Source: an uncultured Lachnospiraceae bacterium (GTDB lineage Bacteria; Bacillota; Clostridia; Lachnospirales; Lachnospiraceae). From it: DNA of 64,000 nt. The notes beneath the pieces were generated by a model. The model saw only the letters and a program-made list of their open reading frames with translations, did not search any database and was not told the origin of the DNA. Below, piece by piece: positions 16,982 to 24,545 of this stretch. The stretch is taken from NCBI GenBank assembly GCA_910579935.1, contig CAJTVQ010000002.1, positions 62,001 to 126,000 of the forward strand, in the 5' to 3' direction. Within the stretch, counting starts at the first letter, position 1. Each line of letters opens with the position of its first letter. Position numbers and translations under genes: made by a program.

Positions 16982-18126
16982 GCCTGAAGGTGCTGGAAAA
17001 TTATCCGGATATCAATTTTATAGAGGATATGACGCTGGAAGACATGAAGGAGCAGCTGATAAGGGATTTCCAGGAAAAGTATGCGGAAATAACAGGACAG
17101 GAGATTGTACTTGCAAAAGCGGATCCTGTGAGACTGGTGTTGTATGCGGCGGCATTACAGCTTTATCAGGGAATGCGGTACATAGACAACGCAGCCAAGC
17201 AGTCGTTTCTGAAGTACTCGTATGGAAATTTTTTGGAAAACCTTGGAGCGCTGAAGGGAATTACTCGGAATCCGGGAACATCCGCGAGAACGGTATTGCG
17301 TTTCACCTTATCGGAAGCGAGGGAAGGGGCTACGGTAATTCCGATGGGAACCCGTGTTTCGCCGGGAGGGAACATGTTTTTTTATACGGAGGGGGAATGC
17401 GTGATTCCGGCAGGGGAGATATCGGCAGACATTCCGGCGGTATGCACGGAAGCGGGTGAAGGGGGGAACGGTTATGTTGAGGGAAGCATAAAAACGCTTG
17501 TGGATAAGATACCTTTTGTGGCAGGGGTACTGAATGTGGAAAAAACGGACGGGGGAGCAGAGATTGAAAGTGATGAAAATCTTGCGGAGAGGATTTACCT
17601 GGCACCGTCCAAGTATTCCGTGGCAGGGCCGGACGATGCCTATAAATACTGGGTAAAGACATACAATCCCTCCATTTCGGACGTAAAGGTAACATCCCCC
17701 TCTCCGGGCGATGTGGACATACGGTTCGTGATCGGAGACGGGGAAATACCGGAACAGGGCATGGTGGAAGATGTGGGGGAATTTCTGATGAGGGGAGAAC
17801 TCCGGCCGCTGACGGACAGGGTTACGGTAGGCATTCCGGAAATATACCGGTTTCGCGTGTCAGTAAAATACTGGATAAACGAAAGTGACAAGACAAAGGA
17901 AGCCGCCATCCGCAGGGGCGTGGAAGAGGCGGTGCAGGGTTTTTCACACTGGCAGAAAAAACAGATAGGAAGGGATATCAACCCGTCCTACTTAAGCCAT
18001 CTGATGGTCCAGGCAGGGGCAAAGAGAGTGGAGATCGATGAGCCGGTATTTACGGTGGTGGGAGATACGGGACTGGCAGTCATGGAAACGCAGAATATTG
18101 TATATGGGGGGATAGAACGTGATTGA
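16978..18126 (+). CDS. Baseplate J protein
   Basis: A 382-residue wedge component (gpJ / gp6-like). It begins VLENYPDINFIEDMTLEDM, carries the SLFLKYSYGNFLENLGAL-like region as QSFLKYSYGNFLENLGALKG, and has DDAYKYWVKTYNPSISDVKV and GDVDIRFVIGDGEIPEQG, all usual for baseplate J proteins. Start and stop overlap both neighbours, showing tight coupling across W, J and I. Confidence 0.92.
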   Translation: MSLKVLENYPDINFIEDMTLEDMKEQLIRDFQEKYAEITGQEIVLAKADPVRLVLYAAALQLYQGMRYIDNAAKQSFLKYSYGNFLENLGALKGITRNPGTSARTVLRFTLSEAREGATVIPMGTRVSPGGNMFFYTEGECVIPAGEISADIPAVCTEAGEGGNGYVEGSIKTLVDKIPFVAGVLNVEKTDGGAEIESDENLAERIYLAPSKYSVAGPDDAYKYWVKTYNPSISDVKVTSPSPGDVDIRFVIGDGEIPEQGMVEDVGEFLMRGELRPLTDRVTVGIPEIYRFRVSVKYWINESDKTKEAAIRRGVEEAVQGFSHWQKKQIGRDINPSYLSHLMVQAGAKRVEIDEPVFTVVGDTGLAVMETQNIVYGGIERD

Positions 18127-18877
18127 TTTTTATGACAGTCATATGACGGACATCCTTCCGGACAGCATAAAAGGAGACCCGCTGGTTAAGGCAATGAGCT
18201 ACGCCATCTCCAATGCCGTAAAACGTATTGTGCAGAACGCAGGAAAAGCAGGGGTATATGCAATGATCGATTCCATGGACGAAAAAGCCCTTGACCTGCT
18301 GGCAGTGGAACTCAGGACAAAGTACTATGGAAAATGGCTGGATCCGGAAGAAAAGAAAACCATGATAAAGAAAACCCTTTTGTGGTACACAAGGGCAGGG
18401 ACTCCGTTTACGGTCCGGGAACTGTCGGATTTTGTCTTCCAAAATGCAAAAATAGAAGAATGGTTTGAGTATGGTGCGGATGCATATTTATTTCGTCTGA
18501 TTGTGAATGTGGCAAGCCGGGATATCTCACTGGAAAGCTATATGGAATTTCTGCAGTCCGTGTATGGGGTGAAGAACACACGGTCCCATTTGGAAGCGAT
18601 AATATTCCAGTGCGATAAAAGGGTGGAGATAAAAACAGTGGCAGCGGGAGGGATTGGCAGCGAAATAAAAATAAAGGCAAGAGTTGCAAAAAGTGTTGAG
18701 ATAATAACGGAAGACAGGCCGACAGCGGCGGTGATTTTTGAAAGCAGTGTGTATGTCGAAGCGTCCGATCTGATCGCAGGGGAAGATGTGTATGTTTTGA
18801 CAGAAGATGGTGAAAAGAAGCGTGTATTGACAGCAAACGGAAGTGTGGTGAGGGCAGGAGAGGACACACAGGAATAG
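18119..18877 (+). CDS. Phage tail protein I
   Basis: 252 residues from GTG 18119, overlapping the J gene by 8 bases. The opening, IDFYDSHMTDILPDSIKGDPLVKAMSYAI, and the central LDLLAVELRTKYYGKWLDPE with IKKTLLWYTRAGTPFTV match gpI, which links wedge and fibre. The last 80 residues (IKTVAAGGIGSEIKIKARVAK onward) are beta-rich and go beyond the core family, probably a fibre attachment domain. Confidence 0.88.
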   Translation: MIDFYDSHMTDILPDSIKGDPLVKAMSYAISNAVKRIVQNAGKAGVYAMIDSMDEKALDLLAVELRTKYYGKWLDPEEKKTMIKKTLLWYTRAGTPFTVRELSDFVFQNAKIEEWFEYGADAYLFRLIVNVASRDISLESYMEFLQSVYGVKNTRSHLEAIIFQCDKRVEIKTVAAGGIGSEIKIKARVAKSVEIITEDRPTAAVIFESSVYVEASDLIAGEDVYVLTEDGEKKRVLTANGSVVRAGEDTQE

Positions 18878-18898
18878 CTTGCAGGTAAGGAGGATTTT

Positions 18899-19492
18899 AT
18901 GGCAGGGAAGATTACCGTACATGAAACAGAAAAAGAATATGAGTCAATAGTTACAGACGTAGGAAACGCATTGATGATGAATGCCGTAAAGAACGGAACA
19001 AAAGTCATCATTACTGATTTTGCAGTTGGTGATGGAAACGGGGAGTACTACCGGCCCGAAACAGGGATGACGGAATTGAAAAATGAGTTGTGGAGAGGAA
19101 AAATCAATTCGTGTGAGATATGCAGCGATTCTCCTAACATACTGATTGTGACAGCCGTATGCCCCGGAACGGTAGGCGGATTCACAATAAGGGAAATCGC
19201 CGTGTTTGATCAAGATAATCACATGATCGCGGTAGGAAATACACCGGACACTCCCAAGGTAACAGTGACAGACGGAGTGGTGAATGAGCTACGGCTCATG
19301 ATGGAAATTGCATTAATAAATGGAGATTCCGTGGAGTTGCTGATAGACCCTTACATCGTCACGGCAACTAAAAAAGATATCGAAGAGATATGGGAAAAAA
19401 TCAGGGAGAACGGGAAGGTAACGGTAGGAACCGCAGAAACACCATATGAGGCAAACGAGATACGTTTTATAGTAAGCGAACTGCCATACTAA
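18899..19492 (+). CDS. Tail fibre N-terminal attachment protein (DUF3751 type)
   Basis: A 197-residue protein made of the fibre base domain. VGNALMMNAVKNGTKVIITDF, the GDGNGEYYRP motif, VTAVCPGTVGGFTIREIAVFD and TPDTPKV are the usual pattern of P2 gpH-like N-termini. No receptor-binding shaft or tip follows in this gene. The distal parts are presumably the next two genes, so the fibre appears split over several polypeptides. It has an AAGGAGG ribosome site. Confidence 0.82.
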   Translation: MAGKITVHETEKEYESIVTDVGNALMMNAVKNGTKVIITDFAVGDGNGEYYRPETGMTELKNELWRGKINSCEICSDSPNILIVTAVCPGTVGGFTIREIAVFDQDNHMIAVGNTPDTPKVTVTDGVVNELRLMMEIALINGDSVELLIDPYIVTATKKDIEEIWEKIRENGKVTVGTAETPYEANEIRFIVSELPY

Positions 19493-19506
19493 GGAAGGAG
19501 GATTGT

Positions 19507-20715
19507 ATGGATTCAAAACAGTTGTACTCAGGAGGGGTTCCTTTCATACCGGAGACATCAGCCGAAAAAACCAGTGTGTCGGACACACATAACCTGACAA
19601 AACAGCAGAAGACCACGGTACAGGCCCTTCTGGATGAGATAGCAGACCGGATCGTAAACCGCCTGCTGGAAAAGGGGGATATAGCGGCATGGGCGAAACA
19701 GGAGCAGAAACCGGCATATACCGCAGGGGAAGTCGGCGCGGATGCGGAAGGAAGCGCACGGCACGCGTTAGCGGAAGCAAAAGAGTATTCCGACGCCGCA
19801 TACCGGCAGGCCACGGGCTATACAGACCGGGCGGTTGCCGGACTGGTAAACGGAGCCCCCGAAACGATGGATACGTTGAAAGAGATAGCAGACGCAATGG
19901 AAGAGAACGGGGACGTGGTCGCGGCGCTTCAGGACTCCATCGGAAGCAGGGCGAGCGATGTGGAACTTCAGGCGCACCTGTCCAACGGGACGGTGCACGT
20001 TACTTCCAGTGAGAAAAGAAAATGGAATGACGCTGTGGCAAAAAAAGCGGATAAGTCTGAGATACCAGACGTTGGCAACGGTACGGTTGTGATAAAGCAG
20101 GCAGGCGTTCAAAAAGGTACGTTTACCATGAACCAGTCCGGAGATACCGAGATTGAGTTGGCGGATAGCAACACAACTTACTCAAATTTTGTTAAATCCG
20201 GAAGTGGTGCAAAAGCCGGACTGGTTCCGTCTCCTGGAACTACCGAAGGAACGAGCAAGTTTTTGAGGGAGGATGGAACCTGGAAGAAGCCGCCAAATAC
20301 CACTTATGGCGTGGCAACACAGTCTGCAAACGGCCTGATGAGTGCGGCAGACAAGAAGAAGCTGGATGAGGTTGCGGAGGGGAGCAGACAGCTTAAGGAG
20401 GAACTGGATTCCGCCGGCCTGGAAGTCAGCACAGGGACAGCCGGTATTGTCAGCTATGCAAAGTGGGGGAAGATCGTAACCATATACTGCTCCAAAAATT
20501 ATATATACGATGCCGTAAACCGTATGAAATGGATCAGTGTGGCCACACTGCCGGCCGGATACCGGCCAAAAACAGAAACAGCCGGTACGCTGAATGCTTT
20601 CGGGGCTGCAGGCTGGTTCCGGATCGGCACAAACGGGGTGGTCGCAATAATAAGCGAGAGTACTGCATCCGCTACCGAGCCGGTACGGTTTTCCGCAGCA
20701 TTTATAGCAGCGTAA
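19507..20715 (+). CDS. Tail fibre / receptor-binding protein candidate
   Basis: 402 residues. The N-terminal 130 residues are Ala/Glu-rich coiled-coil (for example LAEAKEYSDAAYRQATGYTD). The middle has fibre-type repeats, including FVKSGSGAKAGLVPSPGTT and YGVATQSANGLMSAADKKKLDE, a motif common in phage fibres. The C-terminus (TAGIVSYAKWGKIVTIYC to VRFSAAFIAA) looks like a small beta tip domain. Receptor binding is the likely role; the receptor cannot be read from the sequence. Confidence 0.78.
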   Translation: MDSKQLYSGGVPFIPETSAEKTSVSDTHNLTKQQKTTVQALLDEIADRIVNRLLEKGDIAAWAKQEQKPAYTAGEVGADAEGSARHALAEAKEYSDAAYRQATGYTDRAVAGLVNGAPETMDTLKEIADAMEENGDVVAALQDSIGSRASDVELQAHLSNGTVHVTSSEKRKWNDAVAKKADKSEIPDVGNGTVVIKQAGVQKGTFTMNQSGDTEIELADSNTTYSNFVKSGSGAKAGLVPSPGTTEGTSKFLREDGTWKKPPNTTYGVATQSANGLMSAADKKKLDEVAEGSRQLKEELDSAGLEVSTGTAGIVSYAKWGKIVTIYCSKNYIYDAVNRMKWISVATLPAGYRPKTETAGTLNAFGAAGWFRIGTNGVVAIISESTASATEPVRFSAAFIAA

Positions 20716-20742
20716 TGGTCAAACTTACAAAGGGAGGTAAAA

Positions 20743-20817
20743 ATGAAAAGAAAATTAAATGAAAAAGAACCGGACAGGGAATACGGAAGCGGGGTGGAGA
20801 AATGGATAAAAATGTAA
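20743..20817 (+). CDS. Tiny 24-residue ORF overlapping fibre gene, possible translational coupler
   Basis: MKRKLNEKEPDREYGSGVEK plus WIKM, with a strong GGGAGG ribosome site. Its 3' end overlaps the next gene's start (20802) in another frame. The next gene has only GGGTGG upstream, so ribosomes ending here may help start it. Whether the peptide itself has a role is unknown. Confidence 0.4.
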   Translation: MKRKLNEKEPDREYGSGVEKWIKM

Positions 20818-21596
20818 CAAGGGAAATAAGGCAGGAGCATAACGGAAGTATACATAAATTTCCTTTCGGGGTGCTGGCAGAAAATGTGGAAACGGATGCA
20901 GACCACCGTTTTATATCGGACGATGAAAAAAAGCATATAAAAGAAACTAAAGAGAAAATAGAAAAAATAGAAAGGGAATGGCAGGAAAGCCTTGAACATG
21001 ACCATGACGACAGGTATTACAGAATCGGGGCCATTAACGAGAATGATATCGTATTCAAGTATAACCATGCGGTACGGTGGGAAAACAGTGCATATATACA
21101 GTCAAACCGCCCGCAGGAACTGACACTGGCGCCATCGCAGGAGGATGAATACAAAATACTGTACGGTATAAGGGACGGAAGCTGGGCGTTTGCGCCAAAT
21201 GCCAGCGGGATGCTGCAGCTGGGGACGGCAGAGTACGGATGGGCCGGTGTTTACAGCACGGGGGGATTTAATTCGGTGTCTGACAGGAGGCTTAAAACAG
21301 ATTTCAGAAAACCTGATGATTATGACATAGAGGGTTTCGTTAAGGAACTGCAGGTCCTGTTTTTCCGGTATACATATGACAGCAGCAGAACCTACTGCGG
21401 TTTAATGGCACAGGATGTGGAAGCGCTGATTAAAAAATACAGGCTGCCGGAAGATTTTGCCCTGCTTACCAAAACCCCTGTATATAACAGGAAAAAGGAA
21501 ATTGTGGATTACAGTTATTCGGTGGATTATACCCAGCTGGCCGGCCTTTTAATCCATGTGTTCCAGATGCACCTGAAAAAGGATGAATGCGTTTAA
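20802..21596 (+). CDS. Fibre tip protein with S74 intramolecular chaperone domain
   Basis: A 264-residue protein. Residues 1-70 include a charged coiled-coil. Residues 85-155 are beta-rich repeats. The C-terminal 105 residues are an S74 peptidase/chaperone with the self-cleavage site at Ser160 in SVSDRRLKTDF and the usual MAQDVEALIKK segment. Such domains fold the fibre trimer and then cut themselves off. The domain ends with VDYTQLAGLLIHVFQMHLK, a normal close. Confidence 0.85.
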   Translation: MDKNVTREIRQEHNGSIHKFPFGVLAENVETDADHRFISDDEKKHIKETKEKIEKIEREWQESLEHDHDDRYYRIGAINENDIVFKYNHAVRWENSAYIQSNRPQELTLAPSQEDEYKILYGIRDGSWAFAPNASGMLQLGTAEYGWAGVYSTGGFNSVSDRRLKTDFRKPDDYDIEGFVKELQVLFFRYTYDSSRTYCGLMAQDVEALIKKYRLPEDFALLTKTPVYNRKKEIVDYSYSVDYTQLAGLLIHVFQMHLKKDECV

Positions 21597-21636
21597 ATGT
21601 AAAAGTTAAAAAATAATCTGCGCGGAGGTAAAAAGA

Positions 21637-21738
21637 ATGCGGAAAATATGGGATAAGATCATAGACTGGCTGCTCGGTGGCAATCTGGACCGCCTGGTGG
21701 AAGCGATGGCAGGGGGTGATGAAGGTGAGTGCCTCTGA
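21637..21738 (+). CDS. Small 33-residue phage protein
   Basis: MRKIWDKIIDWLLGGNLDRL is the start of a short amphipathic protein with a very good GCGGAGG ribosome site, ending in an acidic tail. It overlaps the following membrane protein gene. No family is recognised; it may act with the neighbouring lysis-region proteins. Confidence 0.5.
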   Translation: MRKIWDKIIDWLLGGNLDRLVEAMAGGDEGECL

Positions 21739-22063
21739 GGTGGCAACGATCATAATTTCAAGTTTCGTGGGCGGTGCCGGGATTACTGGTATCGTTTTTT
21801 ATTTCATACGCCGCCGTTTGGAAAGGATGCTGGACAGGCGCGAAGAAGAGGAAGGAAGGCGGAGGGAAAACAGGATTAAAAGGGCTTCCTATAATGATGC
21901 CCTGCAGCATGCGCAGGGGAGGCTCCTGTTCTGGCTGTACCAGGCAGTCATCAAGGGGGAGCATAACGGCGAACTGAATCAGGCTTTTGAAAATTTTCAG
22001 AAAGCCGAGCAGCGTATAAAGGACCACGACAGGAGCATCGTGGCCGAACAGGAAAGCGATTAG
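21719..22063 (+). CDS. Small membrane protein with cytoplasmic coiled coil, lysis region
   Basis: 114 residues from ATG 21719, chosen because GGGGG lies just before it; an upstream in-frame ATG at 21677 has no ribosome site. One membrane helix (residues about 7-27, ATIIISSFVGGAGITGIVFYF) is followed by a long charged helix rich in Arg and Glu (RRRLERMLDRREEEEGRRRE). The size and layout suit an accessory holin or membrane regulator of lysis, but the family is not recognised. Confidence 0.6.
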   Translation: MKVSASEVATIIISSFVGGAGITGIVFYFIRRRLERMLDRREEEEGRRRENRIKRASYNDALQHAQGRLLFWLYQAVIKGEHNGELNQAFENFQKAEQRIKDHDRSIVAEQESD

Positions 22064-22070
22064 GTGGAAC

Positions 22071-22343
22071 ATGAAACGTATAACATTCCGCAGGGGATTC
22101 ACGGACAGGATGTACTACTACAATTTCATAGCGGTGCATGTAATTGTCGGGGCAGTAGTACTCCTGACTGCCTTAAGCGGGATCCTCGGCATAACAGACA
22201 TGAGCGCGCTTGCGGCCATACCGCCATGCGCCTATGCGGAACTGGGCATGCATACCGGTTTCGTTGTATGGAAAGCCAAGGTGGAGAACTGCAGGAAAAA
22301 CAAGGACATCGGAAGGCTTGAAAGCCTGGAAAGTGAGGAATGA
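22071..22343 (+). CDS. Small two-helix membrane protein, lysis region
   Basis: 90 residues with a basic N-terminus (MKRITFRRGFTDR) and a strong membrane helix (NFIAVHVIVGAVVLLTALSG). A weaker second helix lies around ALAAIPPCAYAELGMHTGFV, and the tail is charged. It sits between another small membrane protein and the holin candidate. The function is not known; a lysis-module role is inferred from position. Confidence 0.55.
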   Translation: MKRITFRRGFTDRMYYYNFIAVHVIVGAVVLLTALSGILGITDMSALAAIPPCAYAELGMHTGFVVWKAKVENCRKNKDIGRLESLESEE

Positions 22344-22345
22344 TC

Positions 22346-22648
22346 ATGACAGTAACAGTATTTTTGGTATTGCTTACGGCGTCTGCAACAGTAACGGCGC
22401 TGGCAACAGAGGCAGTGAAGAATTTTTTGGACGGGCTGGGTGTTAGATACGCGACCAATATCGTAGTGCTGGTTATCGCACTGGCGGTAGGATGCGGGGG
22501 GACGGCAGTCTATTATGTAAATTTCCAGGTGCCGTTCACCGCGCTGAACAGTGTGTACCTGGCCCTGATGGGGATAGCCAACTGGATCGGGGCGATGGTC
22601 GGATATGATAAGGTGAAACAGGCCATCGCACAGATTGGAAAAGGATAA
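22346..22648 (+). CDS. Holin candidate
   Basis: 100 residues from ATG 22346, preferred to ATG 22340 because GAGGAA ends 5 bases before it. There are three hydrophobic stretches (VTVFLVLLTASATVTALA, NIVVLVIALAVGCGGTAVYY, LNSVYLALMGIANWIGAMVGY), with charged loops and a short basic tail. I recognise the closing GYDKVKQAIAQI from small membrane proteins in clostridial phage lysis modules. Its place one gene before the endolysin supports a pore-forming role. Confidence 0.65.
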   Translation: MTVTVFLVLLTASATVTALATEAVKNFLDGLGVRYATNIVVLVIALAVGCGGTAVYYVNFQVPFTALNSVYLALMGIANWIGAMVGYDKVKQAIAQIGKG

Positions 22649-22652
22649 GGAA

Positions 22653-22808
22653 ATGAGGAAAAAAGTGATTGTGGCGGCACTGGTTATTGCCGCCATATGT
22701 TATGTCCTGTTTGTATCTGCAAAGTGTGACAGTAAAACGGATTATGAAAATATCCATGAGCAGATACAGCTGGAGCGGCTTATAACGAGCGGAAAGGTGA
22801 GAAGATGA
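22653..22808 (+). CDS. Small membrane-anchored protein before endolysin
   Basis: 51 residues with one N-terminal membrane helix (KKVIVAALVIAAICYVLFVSA) followed by a short external or cytoplasmic tail. A cysteine follows the helix (SAKC), but Lys at position -1 makes a true lipobox doubtful. The stop overlaps the endolysin start (ATGA), so translation is coupled. The function is unknown. Confidence 0.55.
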   Translation: MRKKVIVAALVIAAICYVLFVSAKCDSKTDYENIHEQIQLERLITSGKVRR

Positions 22809-23452
22809 AAATATCAGATAACGGAATAAATTTAATCAAACAATTTGAAGGCTGCCGGCTGGACGCGTATAAATGCCCGGCGGGAGTATGGACAATCGGT
22901 TATGGACATACCGGGGATGTCAGGCAGGGGCAGAAGATAACAGCGGCGCAGGCAGAAGCATACCTGAGAGTTGATCTTGAAAAATTTGAAAAAAAAGTGG
23001 AAAAGTACAGTAAGTACAGCTGGAATCAGAACGAATTTGACGCACTGGTTTCCTTTGCCTATAATGTCGGAAGCATTGACCAGCTGACCGCAAACGGCAC
23101 GCGGAACAGGGCGGTGATAGCGGACAAGATACTATTGTATAACAAAGCCGGCGGAAAAGTGCTTGCCGGTCTGACGCGGCGCAGGAAGGCGGAGAGGGAA
23201 CTTTTCCTGAAGAAAGCAGAAAGCGCACAGGAAAGCGGGCGGACAACCCTGAAAATGGGAAGCCGCGGCGCGGATGTTACATACTTACAGCAGCGCCTTA
23301 CCGCCAGGGGATACGGCGTAGGCGCCATTGACGGGATCTTCGGTATAAAGACCCTTGAAGCGCTCAGGGCGTTCCAGGCGGAAAACAATCTTGTGATTGA
23401 CGGAATTGCCGGACCGAGGACGTGGGAAGTCTTGGAGAATAAGGCAGGATAA
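22805..23452 (+). CDS. Endolysin: GH24 lysozyme plus peptidoglycan-binding domain
   Basis: A 215-residue muramidase that breaks the cell wall at lysis. Residues 1-140 are GH24, with the catalytic glutamate Glu15 in IKQFEGCRLDAY and the conserved TIGYGHTGDV. RRRKAERELF near 125 is the usual end. After a short linker, residues 150-212 are a PG_binding_1 domain (LKMGSRGADVTYLQQRLTA, IDGIFGIKTLEALRAFQ, DGIAGPRTW). There is no signal peptide, so release depends on a holin. Confidence 0.95.
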   Translation: MKISDNGINLIKQFEGCRLDAYKCPAGVWTIGYGHTGDVRQGQKITAAQAEAYLRVDLEKFEKKVEKYSKYSWNQNEFDALVSFAYNVGSIDQLTANGTRNRAVIADKILLYNKAGGKVLAGLTRRRKAERELFLKKAESAQESGRTTLKMGSRGADVTYLQQRLTARGYGVGAIDGIFGIKTLEALRAFQAENNLVIDGIAGPRTWEVLENKAG

Positions 23453-23457
23453 ATAAG

Positions 23458-23484
23458 AGGGCGGCAGGATAACACTGCCGCCTG
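23458..23484. terminator. Bidirectional terminator between endolysin and minus-strand cluster
   Basis: A perfect 8-base stem, GGCGGCAG at 23460-23467 and CTGCCGCC at 23475-23482, has a 7-base loop between converging genes. Neither side has a long T-run; on the minus strand it is followed by CTCTTATTTATCC. It can end both late phage transcription and the minus-strand cluster. Confidence 0.65.
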
Positions 23485-23489
23485 TTCTC

Positions 23490-23654
23490 CTACGCATATG
23501 CAACATCAACAATGTCCTCTCCACAATTTATATAGATTGTTTGCCCTAATGCGCTTGCTTGTTTTTCTGCGTATTCAACGGCTTCTTTTTCGGTTCCAAG
23601 GAAATCATTCAAAACATTTTCTCCACCTTCATTTGTAAACCAGTATCTCTTCAT
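23490..23654 (-). CDS. Small prophage accessory protein, 54 residues
   Basis: It starts at ATG 23654 (MKRYWFTNEGGENVLNDFLG); GAGAAG lies upstream, and a longer in-frame extension to 23705 has a poorer context. The TEKEAVEYAEKQASALGQTI stretch is helical and the end (CGEDIVDVAYA) is beta-like, so the protein is compact and soluble. It is the last gene of the minus-strand cluster. The family is not known to me. Confidence 0.6.
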   Translation of the reverse strand: MKRYWFTNEGGENVLNDFLGTEKEAVEYAEKQASALGQTIYINCGEDIVDVAYA

Positions 23655-23701
23655 ATTCTTCTCACTTTCTCCCTGCATTACCCGGCAGGGGCAGGATGAA
23701 A

Positions 23702-23845
23702 TCAATCAAAATATCCTTTCCTTTCAAGAACAACTTTTACAGCAGAAAAATATTTCTGTACCTGCTCATTGATCCAGTCCGGATGTTCTTCCCGTATCTG
23801 CTCTATAGTTTCACATTTCCAAACGATATACTCTGATTTGCTCAT
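23702..23845 (-). CDS. Small prophage accessory protein, 47 residues
   Basis: MSKSEYIVWKCETIEQIREE is followed by HPDWINEQVQKYFSAVKVVL and a short end. AAGGAAG lies just upstream of ATG 23845. A soluble helical mini-protein, second to last in the minus-strand cluster, with a 47-base gap to the next gene. No family is recognised. Confidence 0.55.
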   Translation of the reverse strand: MSKSEYIVWKCETIEQIREEHPDWINEQVQKYFSAVKVVLERKGYFD

Positions 23846-23893
23846 AACTTCCTTTCTCCCGGCGCATCCCCGCCGGGTGGGTGGCGTGGTTAA

Positions 23894-24106
23894 TTATAGA
23901 AGATTGATTGTTACCCATCTTTTGGCACTTGCTAAGGACTGGCAGTTTTTCAAAACACTGTGTCCGTCTTTGTCAATAACATCAAATGTAAAATCAGCCA
24001 TAGCGTCTATCCAATAAAATGTATTTTCAGCTATTTTCAAAGACCATTCTGTTGGTGTTCCATCATCTAAATCGCAGTCGTGCACAATATTCCATGTATT
24101 CTTCAT
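23894..24106 (-). CDS. Small prophage accessory protein, 70 residues
   Basis: ATG 24106 is favoured because GGAGG lies 8 bases away; ATG 24112 is only 2 bases from it. The sequence (MKNTWNIVHDCDLDDGTPTE, WSLKIAENTFYWIDAMADFT, ending SAKRWVTINLL) looks like a compact beta-sheet protein. Its own GGAGG site suggests good expression. The family is unknown, although its length and layout resemble small conserved phage proteins. Confidence 0.6.
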   Translation of the reverse strand: MKNTWNIVHDCDLDDGTPTEWSLKIAENTFYWIDAMADFTFDVIDKDGHSVLKNCQSLASAKRWVTINLL

Positions 24107-24134
24107 TTCCATATCCTCCGTTCCTTTGATAATT

Positions 24135-24218
24135 TCACACAAACAGTAAGACCAAACCAACTACTACGATAACCAGCCAAACAACCGCCACCACAAGTTT
24201 CAAAATATTCTTTACCAT
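24135..24218 (-). CDS. 27-residue single-helix membrane peptide
   Basis: MVKNILKLVVAVVWLVIVVV followed by GLVLLFV forms one continuous hydrophobic helix with a short basic start. No good ribosome site is visible, so this is less sure than its neighbours. Size and composition match small toxic or signalling membrane peptides. Confidence 0.4.
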   Translation of the reverse strand: MVKNILKLVVAVVWLVIVVVGLVLLFV

Positions 24219-24255
24219 ATTGATTTTACAGACAGACTGTGTTACTTTTTAGGTA

Positions 24256-24273
24256 GGGGAGGTTTCCCTCCCC
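24256..24273 (-). other. Very stable GNRA-type hairpin between two small ORFs
   Basis: Read on the minus strand it is GGGGAGG, loop GAAA, CCTCCCC: a perfect 7-base GC-rich stem with a GAAA tetraloop, just after the 39-residue ORF. There is no T-run after it, so it is more likely an mRNA stabiliser, attenuator or structured RNA element than a simple terminator. Confidence 0.6.
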
Positions 24274-24278
24274 GTTCC

Positions 24279-24398
24279 TTATCGGATACTCTCTACAATC
24301 ATCTTGGCGACTGCTATAAGAGTTCCGATTTCAAGGGCAAGTTGTGTGAGTGCTCGAACCACTTTTATCAGCTTGCCTATTTTTTTGTCCATCTGCAT
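24279..24398 (-). CDS. 39-residue amphipathic peptide, first gene of the minus-strand cluster
   Basis: MQMDKKIGKLIKVVRALTQL continues with ALEIGTLIAVAKMIVESIR. An AAAGGAGA ribosome site and a consensus promoter at 24427-24455 imply strong expression. The helix is hydrophobic with regularly spaced lysines and could insert in or lie on a membrane. It resembles small toxin-like or phage membrane peptides, but no family can be named. It begins 22 bases from a palindrome that may bind the divergent HTH protein. Confidence 0.55.
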   Translation of the reverse strand: MQMDKKIGKLIKVVRALTQLALEIGTLIAVAKMIVESIR

Positions 24399-24413
24399 TT
24401 TCTCCTTTCCTCT

Positions 24414-24428
24414 CTTGATAATATCAAG
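24414..24428. promoter_or_regulatory. Palindromic operator candidate in divergent control region
   Basis: CTTGATA-A-TATCAAG is a perfect 15-base palindrome lying over the start point of the minus-strand promoter (its -10 is at 24427-24432). It is a natural target for the HTH protein encoded 120 bases away in the opposite direction. Binding has not been shown. Confidence 0.55.
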
Positions 24429-24455
24429 TATACACTATTTTTTATATAATGTCAA
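24427..24455 (-). promoter_or_regulatory. Consensus promoter for minus-strand small-gene cluster
   Basis: On the minus strand, TTGACA (24455 to 24450) and TATACT (24432 to 24427) are separated by 17 bases in a very AT-rich region. It drives the 39-residue ORF and probably the four genes behind it. Confidence 0.75.
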
Positions 24456-24496
24456 CAGTTTTATATATTAATTTTTATATTTTTCAAACTAATTTA

Positions 24497-24525
24497 TTGA
24501 CAAAATATAAATAAAAGTATATATT
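24497..24525 (+). promoter_or_regulatory. Consensus promoter for small HTH gene
   Basis: TTGACA at 24497-24502 and TATATT at 24520-24525 with 17 bases between. Transcription would begin near 24532, leaving a leader of only about 14 bases that still holds GGAGG. Confidence 0.75.
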
Positions 24526-24545
24526 TGTATTATGGAGGTGGTAAG

